A stretch of DNA of 64,000 nt from NCBI GenBank assembly GCA_905250125.1, contig CAJNOL010000696.1, positions 46,554 through 110,553 on the forward strand, in the 5' to 3' direction. Positions within the stretch are counted from its first letter, which is position 1; each line of letters begins with the position of its first letter. The notes below the pieces were generated by a model, which saw only the letters and a list, made by a program, of their open reading frames with translations, was not told the origin of the DNA and made no database searches. The stretch is from Rotaria sordida (taxonomy: Eukaryota > Rotifera > Eurotatoria > Philodinida > Philodinidae). Below, piece by piece: positions 45,669 through 56,336 of this stretch. The translations under genes were made by a program, and so were the position numbers.

Positions 45669-48246
45669 AGGGGGAAATAGCAAGACTTCATCTACTTCCA
45701 AAGTATTTTGAAGTACGAGGAAGTATCATGGAAGTGCGAGGAAATATCATGGAAGTACGGTGGAAGTACGTGGAAGTATCATGGAAGTACGATGGAAGTA
45801 TGAGGAAGTACGAAGGAAGTACAAGGCAGTACAATAGAAGTACCAAGAAGTATAAGGGGAGGAGAACCAAAGTACAGGTGAAGTACCGGGAACCGTATGG
45901 AAATTTGGTTAGTTATGTCATACCTAATGATTCCACTAAAAATGATATTTCTGAGAAAATAATGATTTTTTATAAGGCTTAACCGAAGGTAATCGAGGTC
46001 GGGGAAGCCGAATCTGAAGTCAGTTTCTCAAAATTTCGAACTCGATTTTTTTGACTAAACCAATGACTTTTGGAGAAAATAATGATTTCTTATAAGGCTT
46101 AACCGAAGGTAATTAAGGTCGGGAAATGGGAAACTGCAATCAGGCTCTAAAATATTTTTTACTTGATTTCCTGGTCAAGTAAACTCACCCTACTCACTGA
46201 GGTCAAATGTTAGAATAAATTGAAAGGGAGAAGAAGCAAAAATGCCGTACTTCCACGTACTTCCAGACTATGCCGTAACTGTGCATCAGATTTCTTTAGC
46301 TACTTTAAGTCTACTATTGACCTGTGCTACGGTGTATTAATCAAAGTTCAACCTACTTTAGTCTGTCTGACAAAAAAGTCCAAATACTTCATGATACTTC
46401 CAAGGTAGAAGTATTTGGACTTTTTGGTCAGATAAACTTACCTAGGTTGAACTCTGACTAATATGCCGTAACATAGATCCATAGTGGACTTGAAATAGCT
46501 AAAAAATCTGACGCACAGTTGCGGCATAATCTGGAGGTACGTGGAAGTACGGCATTTTTTGCTCCTTTCCCCTTGAGAAATTATTATTTTCTCAAACAAC
46601 CTTTTATTTAGTCAAAACAATCAACCTCAAAACTTTGAGAAACTGATTTTAGATTCCGATGTACCGACTTCGATTACTTTCGGTTAAGCCTTATAAAGAA
46701 AATCGTTTCTTTCTACAAAGATCTTTTTTTTGGAAAAATTAAGGATGATATACCTAATCGAGATCAAAACCTACATTGAAACTCGAAAAATGACTTAGGT
46801 TTGGTGCATGCATAAGTACAGAAGAAGTACAGCTGGAGTACTTACACTAGAAGTCTCGCTTTTGCCTCCTTGTAAATAATGCATTCAGTAACAGTTTTCA
46901 GAAGATAACTTTCTGTAGGAGTGTCACTTTTGCGTTTCATTTCTACGAACGGGGAATGCAGTCGAGTTCTGTATCCAGAAAGGCGAATAAGAATGTGACA
47001 TGGATTCTCTTAACCTTTAACGGAAGGCTTCCGAATTCATCGAACGAAAGGCAATCGCTTAAAATAACGATATTCCATAAAGTTTAACCATTGGTAACCT
47101 GGTACCAGGAAACTGAAAGTGCAGCTAGCTTTTCAAAATATTGAGTATGAGTTTTGTTGTCAAGGAAAGGCTATTTTCTAAAAATAACGATATCTTATGA
47201 AGCTTCACCAAAGATGATCAGGGTCAAGGAATCCGAATCTGCAATTTGTTTTTCAAAATTTCGAGTTTAATTTTCTCTGCCCGGGAAACACTGTCTCCTA
47301 GAAATAACAATAGCTTATAAAGTTTAACCAAAGGAAATCGGGGTCGAGAAATCTGAATTTACAATCGGTTTTTCAACTTTTTGAGCTTGCTTTTACGTCA
47401 GAAGAGAATATTTTGAAAAATAACAATTTGTTGTACCAGTTTGATGAAGAGTAATTGATATCGGGGATTCTGAATCTATAATTGGTTTCTCAAAATTTTG
47501 AGATTGTTTATTCCACTGAAATTTTTTTAACAGAAAACAATCTATTTTTGTAAGAAATTCTGTTTCATTAAAACTGACTTTTTTATTAAAAATATTTTTT
47601 TAGTTAAGAAATTAAACTCGAAATGTTGAGAAACCGATTACAGAATCGGATTTCCCGATCTGAATCACCTTTGGTCAAATTTTATAAAAAATGCCCATCC
47701 GTTGACAGGAAAAATCAAACTCAAAATTTCAAGAAATTGACCTCAAATTCGGATTCCTCGGCCTCGACTACCTTTGGTCAAACTTTATAAGAAACCATTA
47801 TTTTTTGAAAATAGCCTTTCCTTGATACGAGATGTCAAACTCAAAGTTTCGAGAAACTGACTTCAAATTCGGATTCCTCGACCTCAATTAGCTTTGATCA
47901 AACTTTGTAGAAATTCATTATTTTTAGAAAATAGTGAAGTACCAAGGAGCAGAGAGAAATATAATGGAAGTACGAGGAAGTACCAGGAAAGTACAAGGAA
48001 GTATGGTGGAAGTATGCGGAAGTATCATGGAAGTATGAGGAAGTATCATGGAAGTACGATGGAAGTATGAGGGAAGTACGAGGAAGTACGGTGAAAGTCT
48101 GAGAGAAGTACGAAGAAGTACGGTGGAAGTACGAGGAAGTACGGTGGAAGTACGAGGAAGTACGGTGAAAGTACGAGGAAGTACGGTGAAAGTATGAGAG
48201 AAGTACGATGGAAGTACGCACTCCTGAAGTCTTGCTCCTTTCCCCT
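45669..48246. mobile_element. Composite fold-back element with GGAAGTAC minisatellites and 120-bp repeats
   Basis: The ends carry AGCAAGACTTCA preceded by GGGGGAAA (left, about 45669-45692) and its inverse (right, about 48220-48246). Inside are GGAAGTAC-type minisatellites at about 45707-45860 and 47934-48215. A unit of roughly 120 bp (CTTATAAGGCTTAACCGAAG...GGTTTCTCAAAATTTCGAG) occurs several times in both orientations between 45950 and 47935, and a nested hairpin lies at 46219-46575. Frames rich in Thr-Ser-Tyr-Phe here translate the minisatellite and are not genes. Confidence 0.7.
46219..46575. repeat. Long near-perfect hairpin nested in the composite element
   Basis: Arms of about 160 bp (about 46225-46391 and 46408-46573) are nearly perfect reverse complements around a loop of about 15 bases. 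The termini, GAAGCAAAAATGCCGTACTT and its inverse, resemble those of the larger element, so this may be a copy of the same family inserted in itself. Confidence 0.8.
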
Positions 48247-50526
48247 GGGCTGAATGTAAAATTTGATTGTGCATCGGATAGTGTTATACTCAAGATTGGT
48301 TATCGCTCTAAAAATGAGAATTCGATATAAAATACTGGGATTTTAAAGGGTTCTGGTCGGTATTTCCACCTAACATTCGCTCGATGATTTCAACTGGAGA
48401 TGTTGCACCTCTTGATGCATCCACTTATTACTGAATATTGATTTTGTACTTACGCACTTCCGTTTTCTGTTTCAGAGACGTTTAGTGGAGGAAAAATCTT
48501 CCTGCTGTCATTTTCTTAAAAGAAATGGAAGTTTCTATTACAATGATAGTATGCGGAACTGTAGTAATCAGTTGCATCTCACTTGTTATATGTTGTGATT
48601 TCTCTAAGAACTCTATACATCCGCCAATCCACTGAGCTTTCTGTGGTTCACTATTAATTGAATTACATAATCGATATTTTACAAGTAAAATTGAATGCTT
48701 ATGTTTAGGTTTTTAACGACATTCATGCTCAAGATTTTAAGCCATAGCTAGCTATTCCAGGCGAATTTATTACTTTAGATATTGTACTACTTCCTCCATT
48801 TCAAGCTGATTCTGATGTACTTTAGCAAAAGACTGACAAAAGAGGAGCTTTATCATGTTCGTATTATTCTGTAACTTGAAAAATCATTGTCTTATTAGAC
48901 GAGCACGAATGTAACGTCGTTGTCGGGTTTCAAACTCAGCTTTTCAGCTTTCTAATTTTAGGGCAATTGTGGCATTATGAATAATGTTGCTACGAACGTA
49001 ATTCGATTCTAAAGGTGGCTGCAAATTGAAAAGGCCAAGTATAATGAGACTTAGAATATTCTTGATCAAGGTACAAAGAAGAGCTCACAAAGAAAAACAA
49101 ACATTTGTATCACAAATCAATGTGGCTGCGAGCAATGAAGGAAAAGTGAGTGTTACAGGCCAAAAATCCCCATGTCTCTACATATCTTTCAATTGTTTCG
49201 TGTATTCACTCAATTCATATTCTTTCATTTAACTGATGTATTCATTGAAGTTAAGATTCGTATCAGAACAGCCTCTAATAGTGTGGACCAATCCTGAAGA
49301 ATAATTTGAAAAAATGTAACTGGTAGAAATGCCTTCTATAGCATACCCTTTCATTGAGCTGGACTCTTTATGAGCTCTCACATGATTTGTTGACTAACGA
49401 GCTATCAGAGATATTGATGACTTCTTTTCACAGCAATCTGCAGAAAACTGGTGACTTAAGATGATCTTCTCACTTTTCCGTTTATATCGATCACGTTTCG
49501 GAAGACCTTGCATATTTGGCCTGTGTCCAAGATGGACTTTGTTCGAAAACCTTCCCAATATATTGAAATTAGTGAGAAAATCTTTCCAGTCGGTACTATG
49601 ATTATTTATCCTTTGTTTGTCATTATAAGATCGGAAAAGAACTTTGAAAATCAGGAAGAGTTTATGCTCAGGCGCTAAATCAACACAGAAGATTCGAATC
49701 TGGCTGCCAAAATCGATCTTGCTACCTCTGCTGGACCATGAAATTGTGTTGGTTTTCAAATTGCCCTCTGAGAAGGAACAATGATCATAGCCAGATTGTT
49801 GAGTAATTCTATATTCTCCTTTGGATGCGGTCTTGACCTGACATATTCCACCCACATCACACTTAAAGAACTCAAGATGAGTGTAACTTCTCGTTGTTCT
49901 AATTGTGCTTTTTCTCAGCATAATATAGTGTACATTGTTTCTTTTTTGCTACTTCACTGCCCAAGGCAAACTCACTAAATCGGATCCCATCGGGCATGCA
50001 CAGAATTCTATTACCTCCGCTCAAGAGACCCCGTCGGACACCTTCCAACGAATATCGACTCATTCCCGTATTTTTCTTTAATATCTACTAACCGAAACCG
50101 TCCGGTTCCCATCAGATCCATCTGGGAGCAGCCGAACCGATCCGGTTAAAAGAATAAATCGTATCCGACATGATCCTACGAAGTCTACTATTCGACAAAT
50201 ATCGGAAATCTACCGATCAAATCGTATTTTTTCTATTCATTTCCGACTATTTTCTTCCAAATCCACCAAAAGGAACATCTTGAATGCCAGAATAAAGAAG
50301 CCGACCTATCCCTCCGTTTCTACTCGTTGCGATAATACCCATCAGAGATGAAACGATAATATCCAACAAGACCCTACCAGTCCAATAACTGTCGACTCCA
50401 AAAATCCTAATCGTCACTTAAACAAACTGCGATATATGAGCATCACATTTAACCCACATGAACCTGTCAAAATATCAGGCAAACATGCCATACCTTTCAT
50501 TCATACATATTCTATTTCACATATCT
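48247..50526. other. Intergenic, no recognised gene
   Basis: Open frames here (up to 175 codons at 49394-49921, minus strand) show no recognisable domain. From about 50000 to 50450 the sequence has degenerate CCGATCCGGTT-type words related to those at 53770-54240. Confidence 0.45.
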
Positions 50527-50787
50527 ATTGTCCAAAACTTCACACAGTGACATCGTCAATAGAAAAGAAGTAGCCCAAAATGATTTCTGCGTGCACCTAC
50601 ATTTCGTCCCCTTACAAGTCGTCCCCTTACAAGTCGTCCCAATTACATTTCGTCCCCTTACAATTCGTCTCCTTACATTTCGTCCGAATTATAATTCGTC
50701 CCGTTACATTTTGTCCCAAAACTGTGAAAATTCATTTTCATTATAGAAATATGACATAAAATTTATTTTGAGGGTGAGGTGTGGGTG

Positions 50788-51304
50788 TGCACTCTAAAAA
50801 AAATCGGTTTTTTACCGAACCCCCAAAAAAGGTTCCGGAGATGTCTAAAAGCGTTCAAAGATGTCCAAAGTCTCAAAAAAAGGATAAAAAAAATCTACGA
50901 AACCTTTAAAGGTTCTTACCGTGTACCCAGGATAAGAACCTTTTGCTGTGAAATCTTTTTTTAAGTTCTGTACAGCAGCAAAAGGTTTCGTAGGCAAATA
51001 CGAAACCTTTAGAGTTTCATATTAAACCCTAATAGTTTTGTACTAAATCCTCATGATTTCGTAGAATTTAATACGAAACTCTAAAGGTTTCGTATTTTCC
51101 TACGAAACCTTTTTCTGCTGTGCGGAACTTAAAAAAAGGTTTCGCAGCAAAAAGGTTCTTATCCTGGGTACACGGTAAGAACCTTTAAAGGTTTCGTAGA
51201 TTTTTTTATCCTTTTTTTGAGACTTTGGACATCTTTGAACGCTTTTAGACATCTCCGGAACCTTTTTTGGGGGTTCGGTAAAAAACCGATTTTTTTTAGA
51301 GTGT
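50788..51304. mobile_element. Palindromic element (about 515 bp) inserted in telomere-like sequence
   Basis: CACTCTAAAAAAAATCGGTT at the left (50791) is mirrored by TTTTTTTTAGAGTG at the right (51289-51302). Arms of more than 200 bp stay nearly complementary (GTACCCAGGATAAGAACCTT against AAGGTTCTTATCCTGGGTAC). The centre is about 51035-51075. Bases outside both ends are telomere-like (GGTGTGGGTGTG at the left, TGGATGTG at the right). Confidence 0.8.
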
Positions 51305-51566
51305 GGATGTGTCAATGAATAGATGATTCACACCCACCCACATCCACACCCACCACCACCACCCCNNNNNNNNNNNNNNNNNNNNNNNNNNNNNNNNNNN
51401 NNNNNNNNNNNNNNNNNNNNNNNNNNNNNNNNNNNNNNNNNNNNNNNNNNNNNNNNNNNNNNNNNCCCACACCCCCACCCACACCCACACCCACACCCAC
51501 ACCCACACCCACCACCACCACCACCACCACCCCACACCCACACCCACACCCACACCCACACCCCAC
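51305..51566. repeat. Telomere-like (CCCACA)n array interrupted by an N gap
   Basis: C-rich units on the plus strand include CACCACCAC stretches. The array contains the gap 51366-51465. The block right of the gap has the polarity of a left chromosome end. Confidence 0.85.
51366..51465. other. Assembly gap of exactly 100 N inside telomere-like repeat
   Basis: As with the first gap, the round size and repeat flanks indicate a scaffolding join. Everything right of it (NmrA gene, mariner, P450) may not be adjacent to the megasynthase in the genome. Confidence 0.95.
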
Positions 51567-52035
51567 ATTGAGGGATATTTAACCCGAATTGCTATGAATT
51601 TGAAACTATAAGTACTTGAGTTTGTTAAAATAAATTTTACGTCATATTTCTATAATGAAAATGAATTTTCACAGTTTTGGGACAAAATATAACGGGACGA
51701 GTTGTAATTCGGACGAAATGTAAGGAGACGAATTGTAAGGGGACGAAATGTAATTGGGACGAATTGTAAGGGGACGAAATGTAATTGGGACGAATTGTAA
51801 GGGGACGAAATGTAAGGGGACGAATTGTAATTGGGACGAATTGTAAGAGACGAAGTGTAAGGGAACGAGTTGTAAAGGGACGAAATGAGTGGCCACCGAT
51901 TTCTGTACGATCTGTCGGATGCCCATGAAACTTGGTAGCGTTGGACAAAGGTATGCAAACAGTGAGCAAAAGTGAACATCCTAAAGGTCGTCAACATGCT
52001 CAACTTTACAATATCTGTATTAGAAAACGTCACAG

Positions 52036-52649
52036 AGTTGAACTGTGAAAGGGAAGGAGGTAGCCCAAAGTGATTTCTATGTGATCCTCAAGATGCCCAT
52101 GAAACTTAGTGGCGTTGACCTAATGTGTCCAAAATGTGAGTATAAGTGAGCAAAAATGAGTTGCGGCATATCGATTTTTCGTTTTTTGCATGCAATTAGC
52201 AATCTGAAGTTAAAATAATTTCCATAGGAATTCTAATTTTGGCATGGTTGAGAAGGTAGTCTAGTGGTAATATCACGGCTTACTACACCGGACTTAAGTT
52301 GGATTCGAGTCTACATCACGACACTGATATGAAATATATTTATCAGCTAATAATGAATTATGAACTATATATATAATGTTCGGTGTATGTCTCTTTGTGC
52401 CAGGTCAAGGGTCAAAGGTCCTCAAGGGGTATTGTATAGGAGTACTCATAGGTGCTTAAGAGCTATATTATGAGGATACTTATAGGTCCTCAAGGACTAT
52501 TCTATGGAAGTGGCCATAGGCCCTCAAGGGTGCATATTAATACACCTATATGACTACAAGAGTTACACGGGATATAAGACTATAAGGCCAAAAACTAGAT
52601 GCACTATAAAAATATATGCGATATAGGAGTGTGAAGTTATAGGGCCATC
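52036..52649. repeat. Intergenic with degenerate TAGGTCCTCAAGGG tandem repeat
   Basis: At about 52400-52560 units of about 45 bp built on ATAGGTCCTCAAGGACTAT recur four or five times. A tRNA-like stretch at 52262-52325 does not fold properly (see rejected items). A block near 52060-52130 duplicates sequence near 50570 and 51895. Confidence 0.55.
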
Positions 52650-53560
52650 TATATGCAGAATGTCGGGCGTCTGTATGCGCTTGCTGAAGCAGTCATCTTA
52701 TTCCGCGATGTTGCACATTCCAGAATCAATTCCACCCCCGGAAACAGTTCCATCCGATTCCAGGAATACCGGAATCACCGAAAAAACTCGTATTACTCCA
52801 CAACGATCAAGTTTCCTAAACTTCTGAAACTGAACGGAATTGTGGCAATTCCAAAATTCCCTCCGAGTCCGGAACTCCATCTTATCCTCACCCTCAGCTT
52901 ACCATGTATAGTTAAAGGCAATATCTGAAATAAGTGAGCGATTCCAGAACAGAATTCCTGGAATTAGATCGAAGCGGAATCACACAGAATCAGACGGAAT
53001 TCCGACCTATTCCGTGCCGTTGCAGAAACCAACGGAATTCCGGAATCGCAAGGAATAATTGGGAGCTGCAAAAAATTCCGTTCGATTCCGTGTAATTCTG
53101 CTTCGATCCAATTCCCGGAATTCCGTTCGAGAATCGCTCACTTATTTCAAATATTCATCTTTAACTACACCAGGCAAGCTGAGAGTGAGGATGAGACAGA
53201 ATTCCGGAATCAGATGCAATTCCAGAATCGTAAGAAATAGCTGCGAACTGCAAGGAATTCCCTCCGATTCTGTATAATTCCGCTTCGATGTAATTCTCGG
53301 AATTCCGTTCGGTAATCGCTCACTTATTTTAGATATTTCTCTTTAACTGGACAAGGCAAGCTGAGGATGAGGATGAGACGGAATTCTGGAATCGTATGCA
53401 ATTCCGAAATCCGGTGGAATTTTGGAAATTGCGAGAACTCGATTGTTGTCGAATAAATCGAGTTAGATCGGTGATGCCTGACTTCCGGAATCGGATGGAA
53501 CTGATTCCGGGGACGGAATTGATTCCGCAATATGCAACATCGTGGAATAGAATGTATTCT
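52650..53560. repeat. Fold-back repeat complex with GGAATTCCG motifs
   Basis: Outer arms (about 52655-52735 and 53500-53560) are inverted (TTCCGCGATGTTGCACATTC against its complement). Inner units near 52880-52990 and 53075-53195 are inverted, and 53075-53195 is directly repeated at 53255-53380 (CGCTCACTTATTT...GGCAAGCTGAG). There is no coding sequence. Confidence 0.7.
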
Positions 53561-54609
53561 GCATGCTTTATATCGAACATTTGTTCTTCGCGAGGTGACA
53601 GCATTAAGCGGAAAAAAGTAACCGTTTTTGCATATCCTGTCGGAACCGCAGGAATCGGACATCTTCTGTGTTTTCTGAAAACTAGAGTTTGTATCAATTT
53701 GGAACCTTCCCCTTGCTGAATTTCAATCTTTAATTTGTCGAAATACTGCGGAATTCTATCCATATCTGACAGGATTTAACTGGGATAGTAACTTCTAGCA
53801 TAAATCCGGTGTAATGGGACAATCGGATTTAAATTGACTAGACAGGGATCTCTCCTGGTCTAATCCTACGATATGATAGTCTTTTGGCAAAATTTGGTGA
53901 AATACGATGCTACCTGCAGTTGCATTCGATCAAATCCGACTCTATCCACCTTAGAAACAGGTGAAATCCGGTTTTTTCCTAGAAGATGGATCTTAACGGA
54001 TGGGATAAGATCTGATTATCATTTTCGGTAGGATCTGACCGTATCTTTTCCGATGTAATCTGGTGCAGACTCCAACCGATGGGAATCCGACAAAAGCCAG
54101 GTCGGATCCGATCGATTTTTTACGGAAGAGGCCTGTTTCCGGAGCAATCCGATGTGGATCTGACGTGTTTCGGTAGGATTTACAGATCGGATTGGATTAC
54201 CTGGGTATAGCTGTGTTTGCGTCTGAGTAGTTTGAAATGAAATATCCTCGATCTGATGGAATACTTGTTTTCTGATCAGAGTATTCAACATCACAATAAA
54301 CACTGCCTATCATCTTTTTTGCTTCCAAAATCGTGAGCTTATTACTGATATTTTTAATTCATCAGAATCATTTATTCATTCAATTTAAGCGGAAAGAGTC
54401 TTGAGTCTCAAATGGACTGATTTTCAAGCTAAAAGCAGAAAAGCACACACCTATAAGTATTAATTCGGGTAAAATAACAATCGATCATAAACTACAAATG
54501 TAAAATTTCTACGGACACTCTGGTTTAGAAACATTGTCATGAGCAATTTCATAGAACTGATGGACAAAAAGTAACATAAATAATGTCAAAGGACTTTTCT
54601 CAGTTTTGT
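53561..54609. other. Intergenic with degenerate ATCCGAT-type words
   Basis: From about 53770 to 54240 words such as AATCCGGTGTAAT, GGATCCGATCGA and ATCTGACG recur irregularly. No gene is recognised. The 3' UTR of the NmrA-like gene lies at the right edge. Confidence 0.45.
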
Positions 54610-55572
54610 TCATACTTCACCTGGTGAATCGTCGCTTTCGTAATGTCTAATCCAAAATTCAAGAAGAGTTGCTGGTTCTTTGTGGATCAAAACTTGAAGA
54701 GGCTGAGAATCGGCTCTCATTACAGGAAAATGCTTTTCATGGTAAGTCATAAACGCAATAATTCGGTCCTCCACTGCGGTCACCGGAATACCCAAATCAA
54801 GAAGAGACTTTCAAAGTTCTTCGCAGGTGTAGGATTCATATTGGAAGTCACCACCAAGTCGCTTTGCTGCTAATGCCACAAAATCCGCCATGCTGAACTG
54901 ATGTCCACAAAGACAGTAATGCTTTCCGACATAGGCCTCAGCTTGATCATATAAAATGTTCAAAACAGCCAAAGCAACATCCCTGGCATCAATCCATGGC
55001 AGCTGTGTGGTACCTTGTATACCAGTTCTGAATATTGTCTCTTTAGACTGGAGAAATTTTCGAAATCCGAAAAATTTATCGAAGTTTTGATAAAATCCTG
55101 TTGGTTCTAACCTGACAACTGGCAAACCAGATTCCCTCATATCTTGAAATGCTTTCATGACTCCAACATAACAGGTGAGCGTCTTCTGCAGAAACTCATC
55201 AATGTCTCCTTCACTGATCCATACAATGAGTTTCAAACATTCTCTGCAGGTTTTCTTCGCAGCACGAATGAATGCTTGCGTCGCCGGTCGGTTGTTGGCT
55301 CGTGTTGGAAGCATGAATACAATATGGCTAGGCTGCACTGCAATTAATGTATCCTCAAGTGATTTTGGATCTTCAAAGGACACCTGATGGCACGAAGCAG
55401 CTTGTGAAACCCACTTGTGACTGATTGGTTTATGGTGCCACGTAAGATGTACTTCGCGCTTGTGTGACTCCTTCTGCTGAGAAACAGAAGAATCAAAAAG
55501 CATTGGAAGTAAATATTGACCAACAGTTCCACTGCAACCAAAGACAAGAATTCTTTGAACTTGTGAATTCAT
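54610..55572 (-). CDS. NmrA-like atypical short-chain dehydrogenase, one in-frame TGA
   Basis: ATG at 55572 starts MNSQVQRILVFGCSGTVGQY, whose GxxGxxG pattern is the NAD(P)-binding motif of NmrA/atypical SDR proteins. The N-terminal 253 residues cover the Rossmann core and most of the substrate region (LPWIDARDVALAVLNIL is the typical late motif). TGA at 54811-54813 then interrupts the frame, but the same frame continues for 66 more codons (KSLLDLGIPVTAVEDRI ... EFWIRHYESDD) to the stop at 54610, and that tail is the usual C-terminus of the family. The full length would be about 320 residues, normal for NmrA-like enzymes. Explanations are a recent nonsense mutation, a sequencing error, or readthrough. 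The family reduces or senses NAD(P)-linked substrates and occurs as tailoring enzymes in fungal clusters; the substrate here is unknown. No intron is seen. Confidence 0.8.
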
Positions 55573-56336
55573 TTCCTACTATCTGAAAGTAAAGTATATA
55601 AATCATGCTCTTTAAGAACCTATTGCGAAGTTTGAGCATCTGAAAAGTACGCATAACTGTGCGTCATTCGGACTCTTACAGCGCATGCTTTCTCATCGAA
55701 CCTCTCCAGTTAAATCCAGGTGGCTGACCGTTGCCTATGTCAGTGTCAGTGAATGGTTGTGAAAGAAAACAAGATTTTTGCGTAATGAGAAGCAGCGAAT
55801 ATGATATCAATCTAGTAAGTGATAATTTTAGATGTAAGTGTCATGGCAGCCTTGTCCTTTCTAAAGACTTCGCCGGCTACCATATCGTCGAACTCGACTC
55901 CAAGAACTCGATTGAGAGAGGGAATCATGGAGCATGTGGGTGGAGATGACAAATTGAGAGTGCGAATCTTTTACTATTTTACATTTCGGACATTGTTTTC
56001 GCTCAGAAAGTCATTCGTTGAATCAAAACCTTATCCATATGTAAAATTACCTCCTTATAATAACATGCACACCATATTGTTTTCGGTTACTTCTTCCGAC
56101 TACTGTGATTTGGTTCAATTTTTATGCCACATATACATGCTCGATCATTCGGTTTTTCCTGAAAATTTTCAGATCAGTCGAATGGGAATTCATTGAGTAA
56201 AGTATAGATACGTCCTTTGTACTAATGTAGCAGTGAAACCAAAAATATTAGTATTGATAACTTCATTTTTTGGACCACATTATTGTTCAAAAGGAATTGC
56301 ATTTCTGGAATCCGTGTCCAATTTTCAGTAAAACTA
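55573..56336. other. Intergenic, possible small unrecognised frames
   Basis: Two overlapping plus-strand frames (ATG 55737 to 55949, with a CKCHG motif; and 55819-56196) show no recognisable domain. I do not call either as a gene. A promoter for the NmrA-like gene should lie within the first 150 bases. Confidence 0.4.

Larger units (their letters stand above)
50527..52035. repeat. Large inverted repeat with GGGACGAAATGTAA minisatellite arms
   Basis: The left arm (about 50600-50765) reads CGTCCCCTTACATTTCGTCC-type units then CAAAACTGTGAAAATTCATT. The right arm (about 51633-51885) carries the reverse complement with more units. Between them lie another hairpin element, telomere-like repeats and an N gap. 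Frames from this tract are repeat artefacts. Confidence 0.75.

Noticed and set aside
45688-48293. Frames rich in Thr-Ser-Tyr-Phe-His
   Set aside because: They are translations of the GGAAGTAC minisatellite inside a fold-back element.
49394-49921. 175-codon minus-strand frame
   Set aside because: No recognisable domain or start context; composition looks like chance in moderately AT-rich DNA.
50528-52033. Frames rich in Phe-Arg-Pro-Leu-Thr repeats
   Set aside because: They are translations of the GGGACGAAATGTAA minisatellite.
52262-52325. tRNA-like sequence with A-box (TAGTCTAGTGGTAA) and B-box (GGATTCGAGTC) resemblance
   Set aside because: Acceptor ends do not pair, the T-stem has mismatches and no clean anticodon arm forms. 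At best it is a tRNA-derived relic.
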